Below, piece after piece: positions 1 through 5,918 of a DNA stretch of 7,095 nt. Every line of letters begins with the position of its first letter. Within the stretch, counting starts at the first letter, position 1. Below the pieces are notes generated by a model. It was not told where the DNA came from. It saw only the letters and a list, made by a program, of their open reading frames with translations, and did not search any database. The position numbers were made by a program, and so were the translations under genes. The DNA comes from an uncultured Odoribacter sp. (GTDB taxonomy: Bacteria > Bacteroidota > Bacteroidia > Bacteroidales > Marinifilaceae): positions 1 to 7,095 of the forward strand of contig URJC01000127.1 in NCBI GenBank assembly GCA_900548135.1. The letters are read 5' to 3'.

Positions 1-1
1 A

Positions 2-592
2 TTAATTCATAATGGGGTCCTTCGGAAAATTTGCCCAAATCCGATAACGTCCCCCCAACTCACTCATGGACGACTCCCATAAATCCCCATGAGGTTGTTC
101 AAAAAATTTTTCTTGGGTAATATCCCCCACCATCCAGGTATTTTCTTCCAGTTCCCGTTCCAATTGCCCGGCATCCCAACCGCTATATCCGGCAAAAAAA
201 CGAATTTCCTCAGGCAAAATCTTTCCATCCTTCAACATTCGCGCTAAAGTAACAAAATTTCCCCCCCAATAAATACCATTGATGATATGCAAAGCATCCT
301 CCAATTCCGGATGCTTATGAAGATAATACAACTGATTCGTCTCAACCGGTCCTCCTATATACACCGGATATTCTATCCCTGCCAGTTCAGTGACTAAATC
401 TGAAGTTGTATATACCATTGGTTTATTCAATACAAATCCGATTCCTCCCTTCTTGTCCTGTTCTACCATAAAAATAACAGATCGGGAAAAATATTTTCCT
501 GACAGAAACGGTTCAGCAATCAGAATATTTCCGATTTCAACTTTTTTCCGATTCCTCCTTATTTTAAATAAGTCTTGAAATTGTTCGTCCAC
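2..592 (-). CDS. YqgE/AlgH family protein (UPF0301)
   Basis: This complete 196-residue gene encodes a small soluble protein of the YqgE/AlgH (UPF0301) family, and its length is normal for the family. Visible family motifs are ILIAEPFL (residues 23-30), GFVLNKP (52-58), GGPV (80-83), and GYSGWDAGQLERE (135-147), the most characteristic block. There is no signal peptide or membrane segment, so it should be cytoplasmic. The start is GTG at 590-592: no in-frame ATG exists before residue 42, which is already inside the conserved core, and the FKIR stretch at 9-12 resembles Bacteroidetes homologues. The stop is TAA at 2-4, so the gene just fits. AlgH was named as a regulator of alginate genes in Pseudomonas, but the biochemical function of the family is unsettled and should not be transferred here. 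The gene is divergent from the DUF4294 gene across 45 bases. Family assignment is firm; function is unknown. Confidence 0.93.
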   Translation of the reverse strand: MDEQFQDLFKIRRNRKKVEIGNILIAEPFLSGKYFSRSVIFMVEQDKKGGIGFVLNKPMVYTTSDLVTELAGIEYPVYIGGPVETNQLYYLHKHPELEDALHIINGIYWGGNFVTLARMLKDGKILPEEIRFFAGYSGWDAGQLERELEENTWMVGDITQEKFFEQPHGDLWESSMSELGGRYRIWANFPKDPIMN

Positions 593-609
593 AATTATTC
601 GTATTTTTA
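580..609 (+). promoter_or_regulatory. candidate promoter for the DUF4294 gene
   Basis: A Bacteroidetes-like pair is seen: ATTG (580-583; consensus -33 TTTG), an 18-base spacer, and TATTTTTA (602-609; consensus TAnnTTTG, last base differs). A start near 616 would give a leader of about 22 bases. The -33 part lies inside the first codons of the divergent YqgE gene. AT-rich DNA yields such matches by chance, so this is tentative. Confidence 0.3.
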
Positions 610-614
610 TGCGT

Positions 615-622
615 CAAAAATA
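615..622 (-). promoter_or_regulatory. candidate -7 element for the yqgE-like gene
   Basis: Read on the minus strand, 622 to 615 is TATTTTTG, a full match to the Bacteroidetes -7 consensus TAnnTTTG. It would start transcription near 608, about 16 bases before the GTG start. No TTTG is found at the expected distance upstream (around 642-645), so only half of the promoter is supported. It sits 5 bases from the -7 candidate of the divergent gene. Confidence 0.35.
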
Positions 623-637
623 GCAAAATAATTTGGG

Positions 638-1222
638 ATGCCGAGAATAATCTTTGCCATACTTTTGTTTTTTTATGCAAGTAACCTGTTTGCACAAAAT
701 AGTCGGATTGTACGTTCCATTGTACGGCAAGGCGATACTCTCCCTCATGTATGGTTGGAAGAAGTAATTGTCAAGCGAAAAATACACAATAACAATTGGT
801 ATAAACGCCAGTACAACCGTAATATCAGGTTAGAATACAATGTGAGAAAAGTCTATCCATATGCACGTATTGCAGCAACCAAAGTAAATGAAATTGAAAA
901 GAAATTGGCTGGTGTAACCAAAGAAGCTGAAAAGAAAAAAATTATCAAAGAAGAATATGCACAACTGATGAAAACATTCAAAGCTCCTTTGATGAAATTA
1001 AGTATCACCCAAGGTCGCATTTTAATCCGTTTAATATACCGGGAAACTAATCATTCTTCCTTTGCTCATATCCGTGAATACCGGGGCACAGTAAATGCCT
1101 ATTTCTGGCAATCAATAGCCCTTTTGTTCGGAAATAACCTGAAAGCTGCTTATGATCCTTACGGAGAAGATGCAGAAATAGAAGAAATTGTACAGAAAAT
1201 AGTAAAAGAATTCAAAAACTAA
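638..1222 (+). CDS. Secreted DUF4294 family protein
   Basis: This 194-residue protein belongs to DUF4294, a family found mainly in Bacteroidetes with no established function. Residues 1-19 form a signal peptide (Arg3, a hydrophobic stretch, then NLFA with likely cleavage before Gln20), so the mature protein should be in the periplasm; there is no lipobox cysteine. Family-like features are WLEEVIVK (39-46), VRKVYPYAR (69-77), a charged probably helical segment rich in Lys and Glu (83-108), the block TQGRILIRLIYRET (124-137), then EYRG (147-150), FWQ (156-158) and the YDPYGED acidic tail (172-178). ATG 638 is chosen because it places the signal peptide at the N-terminus. The following gene, holA, is 97 bases away with its own -7 candidate, so a shared operon is not implied. 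Family confidence is high; no catalytic residues can be named. Confidence 0.88.
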   Translation: MPRIIFAILLFFYASNLFAQNSRIVRSIVRQGDTLPHVWLEEVIVKRKIHNNNWYKRQYNRNIRLEYNVRKVYPYARIAATKVNEIEKKLAGVTKEAEKKKIIKEEYAQLMKTFKAPLMKLSITQGRILIRLIYRETNHSSFAHIREYRGTVNAYFWQSIALLFGNNLKAAYDPYGEDAEIEEIVQKIVKEFKN

Positions 1223-1306
1223 AAAAGGGAATCGTAAAACTTTTATTACTTTTACCAGCAATAGAAAATGAATATTGACAAAAAAAATAAAAATACTGTA
1301 AATCAG

Positions 1307-1314
1307 TAACTTTG
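1307..1314 (+). promoter_or_regulatory. candidate -7 element of holA
   Basis: TAACTTTG matches the Bacteroidetes -7 consensus TAnnTTTG at every fixed position. It ends only 5 bases before the holA ATG at 1320, so transcription would begin at or next to the start codon. The expected -33 TTTG is absent at 19-21 bases upstream (the region is A-rich); a TTGACA at 1275-1280 is too far away. Confidence 0.42.
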
Positions 1315-1319
1315 TAAAC

Positions 1320-2330
1320 ATGACATTTGAAGACATCAGAAAAGAAATCAAGGGTAAAAAATATAAACCCGTCTATTTCTTATGTGGAGAAGAACCTTTC
1401 TTTATTGACCAATTGACTGCCCTGATTGAAAATACGGTACTCACAGAAGAAGACAAAGCATTCAACCAGACAGTGTTATATGGTAATGACGTCAGTATGA
1501 GTACCATTACGGACACAGCCAGGCGTTTCCCCATGATGTCCGAACGCCAGGTTGTTATTGTACGTGAAGCACAAAATATCCGTGATTTCGATAATCTATT
1601 ACCTTATATAGATCATTACCAGCCATCAACTGTTTTATTACTGGCTTATAAAAATAAGAAACCGGATAAACGGAAAGGAGTTTTTAAAAAACTGAGCACT
1701 TCTCCTAATTGTGTTTATTTTGAATCAGCGAAATTGTACGATAATAAAATTCCGGAATGGATTATAAATTATTGTAAAGAAAAAGCTTATGGAATTACCA
1801 CAAAGGCCGCAGGAATTCTGGCTGAAAGTTTAGGGACAGATCTCAGTCGGGTAGCAAATGAAATTGATAAATTAATACTACTTCTTCCTCCCGGAGGAGA
1901 AATTCAAGAGTCTTTGGTGGAAGAACACACAGGAATTAGCAAGGACTTCAATAGTTTTGAACTATTAAGTGCTATCATCCAAAAAGATCATTTAAAAGCA
2001 AACAGGATTGTTAACTACTTTGAAGCCAATCCTAAAAATAACCCATTGGTACTCACAATCACTACTTTATTCCGTTATTTCCTGAATTTACTGACATATC
2101 ACTATCAAAAGAAATTAACTCCCAATACACAGGAAATGGCAAAGTTGCTGGGTGTACATCCTTTTTTTATGAAAGATTATATTGATGGTAGTCGTATTTA
2201 TAATGCCGTAAAATGTGCAAATACCATCTCCCTGCTCCGTGAATATGATATGAAATCCAAAGGCGTCGGGAATGCAAATATTTCAGACGGAGAATTATTA
2301 AAAGAACTGATATTTAAGATTATGCATTAA
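1320..2330 (+). CDS. holA: DNA polymerase III subunit delta
   Basis: This 336-residue protein is the delta subunit of the clamp-loader complex, which opens the beta sliding clamp and loads it onto primed DNA in replication; it acts in the cytoplasm with gamma/tau and delta-prime. Length is typical (about 340). The N-terminal AAA+-like domain begins with YKPVYFLCGEEPFFID (15-30), where the usual ATP-binding P-loop is degenerate, as expected for delta. PMMSERQVVIVREAQ (71-85) matches the conserved strand that follows the clamp-contacting region, and GTDLSRVANEIDKL (172-185) is a family hallmark of domain II. The C-terminal collar domain (about 208-336) carries FRYFL (251-255) and YDMKSKGVG (309-317), as in Bacteroidetes homologues. 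ATG 1320 fits the usual N-terminus. The upstream gap holds a -7 element almost touching the start. Identification is firm. Confidence 0.95.
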   Translation: MTFEDIRKEIKGKKYKPVYFLCGEEPFFIDQLTALIENTVLTEEDKAFNQTVLYGNDVSMSTITDTARRFPMMSERQVVIVREAQNIRDFDNLLPYIDHYQPSTVLLLAYKNKKPDKRKGVFKKLSTSPNCVYFESAKLYDNKIPEWIINYCKEKAYGITTKAAGILAESLGTDLSRVANEIDKLILLLPPGGEIQESLVEEHTGISKDFNSFELLSAIIQKDHLKANRIVNYFEANPKNNPLVLTITTLFRYFLNLLTYHYQKKLTPNTQEMAKLLGVHPFFMKDYIDGSRIYNAVKCANTISLLREYDMKSKGVGNANISDGELLKELIFKIMH

Positions 2331-2459
2331 AAGTCAAATAAATTCCGGAACTACCTTCCAAAAATAAAGCAACACCTGAACAGATCACCGTGAGTAACTA
2401 AACTCTTGCTAAAATAGAAAAAAGATAACATCAAACGGGTTACCAACGTAGATACTGAT

Positions 2460-3017
2460 ATGAGAAAAAAATCAGCCTATTTAAAAGATAAGCCTCTCCA
2501 AAAAGCTGTATTTTTCGATCGGGATGGTACAATTAATTCCGACGAAGGGCATTATTATATATGCAAACCGGAAGATTTTGTATTCAATCCCGGAATTATT
2601 GAGGGCATGAAACGCCTCCAGAAAGCCGGATATTTATTATTTGTAATCACAAATCAGGGAGGTATTGCCAAAGGTATTTACTCACACGAAGATGTCGCTT
2701 TAGTACACCAATATATGTGTACTGAATTGGAAAAGCAAGGAGTAACAATAAGTAAAATTTATTATTGTCCTCATCACGAAAGTGTAAAAACTTGTGTATG
2801 CCGTAAGCCTTCTCCTTTTATGGTCAACCGTGCAATCGAAGAGTTTCATCTGGATAAATCCCAATCCTGGTTTATTGGTGATAGTGCCAGGGATGTAGAA
2901 TGTGCCGAATCAGCTGGAATTCATCCGATCCGAATCCATAAAAATCAAGACATCACTCCTGCTGTCGATCATATTTTACGGGAATTGGAAATTAAAAAAA
3001 ACAAAGCCGCATTATAG
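2460..3017 (+). CDS. gmhB: HAD-IIIA phosphatase, GmhB-type (heptose 1,7-bisphosphate 7-phosphatase-like)
   Basis: This 185-residue cytoplasmic protein is a HAD phosphatase of the GmhB/HisB-N type. Visible motifs are DRDGTIN (20-26; Asp20 nucleophile, Asp22 acid/base), ITNQ (63-66; Thr64, motif II), a Zn site formed by Cys103, His105, Cys112 and Cys114, RKP (115-117; Lys116, motif III) and GDSARD (140-145; Asp141, motif IV, Mg binding). GmhB removes the 7-phosphate of D-glycero-D-manno-heptose 1,7-bisphosphate on the route to ADP- or GDP-heptose. The Zn loop between His105 and Cys112 is short (6 residues; longer in E. coli GmhB as I recall). No heptose or lipopolysaccharide gene is nearby, so the substrate is inferred from family only; histidinol phosphate or another sugar phosphate is possible. 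ATG 2460 gives a 15-residue lead before the first strand. The 129-base gap to holA shows no convincing promoter, so read-through from holA is possible. Confidence 0.82.
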   Translation: MRKKSAYLKDKPLQKAVFFDRDGTINSDEGHYYICKPEDFVFNPGIIEGMKRLQKAGYLLFVITNQGGIAKGIYSHEDVALVHQYMCTELEKQGVTISKIYYCPHHESVKTCVCRKPSPFMVNRAIEEFHLDKSQSWFIGDSARDVECAESAGIHPIRIHKNQDITPAVDHILRELEIKKNKAAL

Positions 3018-3061
3018 GAAAACTTAAAAAGTAAACTTTAAATAAAAAATAACATCCGCAA

Positions 3062-3093
3062 CTTGGCTATATGATGGGAATTGACTAATTTCG
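3062..3093 (+). promoter_or_regulatory. candidate promoter of guaB
   Basis: CTTG (3062-3065; one off TTTG), a 20-base spacer, and TAATTTCG (3086-3093; one off TAnnTTTG) make a Bacteroidetes-style pair with correct spacing. A start near 3100 would give a leader of about 20 bases, ending in an A-rich stretch before ATG 3119, with no Shine-Dalgarno sequence. Both elements carry a mismatch, so support is moderate. Confidence 0.35.
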
Positions 3094-3118
3094 CTCAATT
3101 TTTAAAAATCCACAGAAT

Positions 3119-4621
3119 ATGGCTCATTACATTAAAGAAGTATCACGTACATTTGGAGAATATCTGTTAATTCCGTCACTCACCACCAAAGAGTGTACTC
3201 CCGACAATGTTTCTTTGAAAACTCCTGTAGTTAAATACCGTCAAGGCGAAACTTCCAAAATCCAGTTAAACATACCGTTCGTATCAGCAGTCATGCAAGC
3301 TGTATCGGATGACGGACTAGCAATTGCGTTGGCCCGTAACGGAGGTTTGTCTTTTATTTTTGGTTCCCAGCCCATTGAAAGCCAAGCTGACATGGTCCGC
3401 CGGGTAAAAAAATTCAAAGCCGGATTTGTAGTGAGTGATTCTAACCTACGCCCGGATTCCACTTTACAGGATGTTGTCAATCTGAAAAGACGCACAGGCC
3501 ACTCCAGCATTGCCATTACGGACGACGGAACACCTAATGGTAAACTTCTGGGAATGGTTACCAGCCGTGATTACCGGCTAAAAACAGACCCTCTCAACAA
3601 ACCGGTTTCCGAATTTATGACTCCGTTTGAAAATCTGATCATCGGTAAGTTAGGTCTGACTTTAAGTGAAGCAAACACCATTATCTGGGATCACAAATTG
3701 AACTGCTTGCCGATTATTGATGAGGAACAACGGCTTCAGTATTTTGTTTTCCGGAAAGATTACGATAACCATATGGAAAACCCATACGAATTATTGGATA
3801 GTCATAAAAAACTGATGGTCGGAGCCGGTATTAACAGCCGGGACTATAAAGAGCGGGTACCTGCATTAGTGGAGGCAGGTGTGGATGTTCTGGTCGTAGA
3901 TTCATCGGATGGTTTTTCTGAATGGCAATTTGAAACCATTCGCTGGATTAAAGAAACCTATAATGATGAAGTAAAAGTCGGAGGCGGAAATGTCGTAGAC
4001 AAGGAAGGTTTCTTATACCTGGTAAAAGCAGGCGCTGATTTTGTAAAAGTAGGGATCGGGGGTGGTTCCATTTGCATTACCCGTGAACAAAAAGGGATCG
4101 GACGTGGTCAGGCCACCGCTTTGATTGAAGTATGCCAAGCCCGGCAAGAATATTTTGAACAAACCGGAATTTACATCCCCATTTGTTCTGACGGAGGATT
4201 AGTACATGACTACCATATGACATTGGCATTAGCAATGGGGGCTGATTTTCTGATGATGGGACGTTATTTTGCCCGTTTCGATGAAAGCCCAAGTAAAAAG
4301 TTAGCTATCGGTAATAGTTATGTTAAAGAATATTGGGGAGAAGGTTCCAACCGTGCTCAGAACTGGCAACGTTATGATATGGGAGGAAATGGGAAAACAA
4401 TGAAATTCGAAGAAGGAGTCGATAGCTATGTTCCTTATGCAGGTAAAATGAAAGATAACCTGGAAATCACTTTGGGTAAGATCAAATCTACTATGTGTAG
4501 TTGTGGTTCTGTTACAATTCCGGAATTACAGGAAAGAGCCAAGATTACTCTGGTATCTTCAACTTCCATAGTCGAAGGCGGAGCGCATGATGTGATCTTA
4601 AAAGATACTAAGATTCAATAA
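3119..4621 (+). CDS. guaB: IMP dehydrogenase, Tritrichomonas-like type
   Basis: This 500-residue enzyme oxidises IMP to XMP with NAD+, the committed step of guanine nucleotide synthesis, in the cytoplasm as a tetramer. The TIM barrel (about 1-102 and 221-500) is interrupted by two CBS motifs (Bateman domain, about 103-220, including GMVTSRDYR at 145-153). The active-site loop is [13 protein letters not shown] (309-321) with nucleophile Cys319; the mobile flap holds the Arg418-Tyr419 pair used as general base; Asp261 (NAD side), Asp358 in SDGG (IMP ribose) and Glu431 are present. These residue numbers coincide with those of the Tritrichomonas foetus enzyme as I remember it. Lys310 and Glu431, rather than Arg and Gln as in mammals, predict weak sensitivity to mycophenolic acid. 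ATG 3119 fits the family N-terminus. The last 7 bases overlap the convergent ATP-grasp gene. A second, classical guaB elsewhere in the genome is possible. Confidence 0.95.
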   Translation: MAHYIKEVSRTFGEYLLIPSLTTKECTPDNVSLKTPVVKYRQGETSKIQLNIPFVSAVMQAVSDDGLAIALARNGGLSFIFGSQPIESQADMVRRVKKFKAGFVVSDSNLRPDSTLQDVVNLKRRTGHSSIAITDDGTPNGKLLGMVTSRDYRLKTDPLNKPVSEFMTPFENLIIGKLGLTLSEANTIIWDHKLNCLPIIDEEQRLQYFVFRKDYDNHMENPYELLDSHKKLMVGAGINSRDYKERVPALVEAGVDVLVVDSSDGFSEWQFETIRWIKETYNDEVKVGGGNVVDKEGFLYLVKAGADFVKVGIGGGSICITREQKGIGRGQATALIEVCQARQEYFEQTGIYIPICSDGGLVHDYHMTLALAMGADFLMMGRYFARFDESPSKKLAIGNSYVKEYWGEGSNRAQNWQRYDMGGNGKTMKFEEGVDSYVPYAGKMKDNLEITLGKIKSTMCSCGSVTIPELQERAKITLVSSTSIVEGGAHDVILKDTKIQ

Positions 4622-5781
4622 CACCGGACAGAAGCTACAAAATGAGTCGTTTCATGGACTGGAGTAAGATTCAAATAACCGGATTTAATCCGGTTATTTT
4701 CATATATAATAGGAACGTTCCGCTGTAACTGTATGTGTTGATGCAAGGCTTCTTCTTTTTGGGAATAAAACCGAATGCAGAAAGTGCCTTTTGTCTTTTC
4801 ACATAAACGCCGGGAAAGAAACATCGCAACAATTCCCATATTATAACGCAAATTAATCTCCACACAAGGTTGAACAGCTAACTCACCGTTTTCCCGGTAT
4901 ATCATCATATCTACCCCTAAAGGACCCCGGTAACAGGGAATTAGTTCGCCGATCATCCGGGGAATTTCTATCTTCAATGCATTTATAATCTCTTCCCCTA
5001 ACAATCCTATCAGCCGACGCTCTATTATAATCTGCGCCCCCAGAAAATTTCCGATATATTCTCCATGTAAGCCAGTAGAAAAAGAAGACCATCCCATAAA
5101 TGCTACTCCATCTGCTCCGGAAAAAAATTCCATAGCAAAGTCCTCAACTTTATCCAACCTTTTTTCCAGCATCAAATATTTTTGCCGCTTTAACATCCCT
5201 GTTAACCATTCCTTTTCTTTTACGCCAATTCCATTTTTTAATACCAATATACCTTTCCCGGAAGACGACCAAGGGGCCTTTACGATCCATTGCCCTTTTC
5301 CAACTTTAAGTTCTAATTCAGGCAAAGAATAACACATCTGTGGCAGAACATCCGTTCGGACAAAAGGCAACATTTCCATTAGCCGGGCCAACCCCTCACG
5401 AGCTGTTTTTCGGCTATACCACTCTTTTTGTTCCGGTTTCCATTCTTCCCCGATTCCCCGTTTATTCAACCAATGGCACATACCAGGACTTTTCCCCCAC
5501 GGACTTGCATCCCAAGCTGTACAGTTACCTAGTTGACTTTCCAGAATAGGCATACACTCTAACTGTAAAGGTTCGCACACAGCATGCATGAAACTAACAT
5601 CCGGAAGTTCTTTCACAACTACACGATCCTCTTTTGTTCCCAACCAAGCTGGTAAAAAAGCCAGATCCTCTGCCATTTTCAACACATTGGCAGGAGGTGT
5701 ATAGTATTTTCCTCCGGCTGCAATGGACATCTCACAATCGGGATTAAAGATAAAAAGACGTTTAGCATGTTTTTTCTCCAT
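4615..5781 (-). CDS. Uncharacterised ATP-grasp-like protein
   Basis: This 388-residue protein has no signal peptide or membrane segment and I cannot name its substrate. The C-terminal two thirds resemble an ATP-grasp ligase: [15 protein letters not shown] (164-178; Lys168 and the Gly/Ser loop for ATP phosphates), YLMLEKRL (202-209; a nucleotide-contacting Glu), then [10 protein letters not shown] (286-295; Asp291) and [11 protein letters not shown] (306-316; Glu308, Asn310 for Mg and Arg312 for phosphate). The N-terminal part (1-140) carries [13 protein letters not shown] (12-24) and TPPANV (28-33), probably substrate related, plus many Trp and Cys. ATP-grasp enzymes usually join a carboxylate to an amine or thiol through an acyl phosphate; that is inference here. 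ATG 5781 precedes a basic start (MEKKHAKR). The stop (TGA, 4615-4617) overlaps guaB by 7 bases, and a strong hairpin lies in the last 30 codons. It is divergent from the PEP-synthase-like gene. Confidence 0.8.
   Translation of the reverse strand: MEKKHAKRLFIFNPDCEMSIAAGGKYYTPPANVLKMAEDLAFLPAWLGTKEDRVVVKELPDVSFMHAVCEPLQLECMPILESQLGNCTAWDASPWGKSPGMCHWLNKRGIGEEWKPEQKEWYSRKTAREGLARLMEMLPFVRTDVLPQMCYSLPELELKVGKGQWIVKAPWSSSGKGILVLKNGIGVKEKEWLTGMLKRQKYLMLEKRLDKVEDFAMEFFSGADGVAFMGWSSFSTGLHGEYIGNFLGAQIIIERRLIGLLGEEIINALKIEIPRMIGELIPCYRGPLGVDMMIYRENGELAVQPCVEINLRYNMGIVAMFLSRRLCEKTKGTFCIRFYSQKEEALHQHIQLQRNVPIIYENNRIKSGYLNLTPVHETTHFVASVRCY
4673..4700 (+). terminator. likely guaB terminator inside the convergent gene
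   Basis: A perfect 12-base-pair inverted repeat, AAATAACCGGAT (4673-4684) and ATCCGGTTATTT (4688-4699), encloses a 3-base loop (TTA) and ends in TTTT, 51 bases after the guaB stop. This is the shape of an intrinsic terminator for plus-strand transcripts, although the U run is short. On the minus strand the same hairpin is in codons 361-370 of the ATP-grasp gene, where the following bases are less T-rich, so it would be a weaker stop in that direction. Confidence 0.65.
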
Positions 5782-5804
5782 ACCTGAATCACATTCATCT
5801 TGAG

Positions 5805-5820
5805 TTTGTAAAACTACAAA
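5805..5820. promoter_or_regulatory. 16-base dyad, possible operator
   Basis: TTTGTA (5805-5810), AAAC, TACAAA (5815-5820) is a perfect 6-base dyad with a 4-base centre, in the gap between the divergent ATP-grasp and PEP-synthase-like genes. It overlaps the minus-strand -7 candidate at 5809-5816, a position that would suit a repressor site. It is AT-rich and short, so chance is a real alternative, and no regulator gene is nearby. Confidence 0.25.
5809..5816 (-). promoter_or_regulatory. candidate -7 element of the ATP-grasp gene
   Basis: On the minus strand, 5816 to 5809 reads TAGTTTTA, seven of eight against TAnnTTTG with the final G missing. Transcription would start near 5803, some 20 bases before the ATG at 5781. 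No TTTG is found at the expected -33 distance (only ATTT at 5836-5839), so support is weak. Confidence 0.22.
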
Positions 5821-5844
5821 AAAAACGGAACAATAAAATCTCCA

Positions 5845-5875
5845 TTTGTTTCTTCAGTAAACTTTTGTATTTTTA
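5845..5875 (+). promoter_or_regulatory. candidate promoter of the PEP-synthase-like gene
   Basis: TTTG (5845-5848, exact -33), a 19-base spacer and TATTTTTA (5868-5875, seven of eight against TAnnTTTG) have the spacing expected for Bacteroidetes sigma-ABfr promoters. A start near 5882 leaves a leader of about 37 bases before ATG 5919. This is the best two-part promoter match in the window. Confidence 0.42.
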
Positions 5876-5918
5876 CATCATACAGAAAACAATCCACTAG
5901 CTTCAATATCATTCAACT

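Noticed and set aside
1234..1255. GTAAAA / TTTTAC inverted repeat after the DUF4294 gene as a terminator
   Set aside because: Only six AT-rich pairs with a 10-base loop and no T run after it; too weak.
1112..1351. Minus-strand frame rich in Phe, Ile and Leu resembling a small membrane protein
   Set aside because: It spans the end of the DUF4294 gene and the start of holA; hydrophobicity comes from A-rich plus-strand DNA read backwards.
2345..2359. Inverted repeat GGAA / TTCC after holA
   Set aside because: The stem is four bases and is followed by A-rich rather than T-rich sequence.
3241..3516. Minus-strand open frame of 91 codons
   Set aside because: It is antisense to conserved IMP dehydrogenase sequence and is a frame shadow.
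4671..4865. Second minus-strand frame at the end of the ATP-grasp gene, considered as a frameshifted true C-terminus
   Set aside because: The ATP-grasp motif [11 protein letters not shown] and the following sequence stay in the main frame, so no frameshift is needed.
5818..5825. Run of eight A bases in the divergent gap as a phase-variation tract
   Set aside because: Short for phase variation and common in AT-rich intergenic DNA; no supporting evidence.
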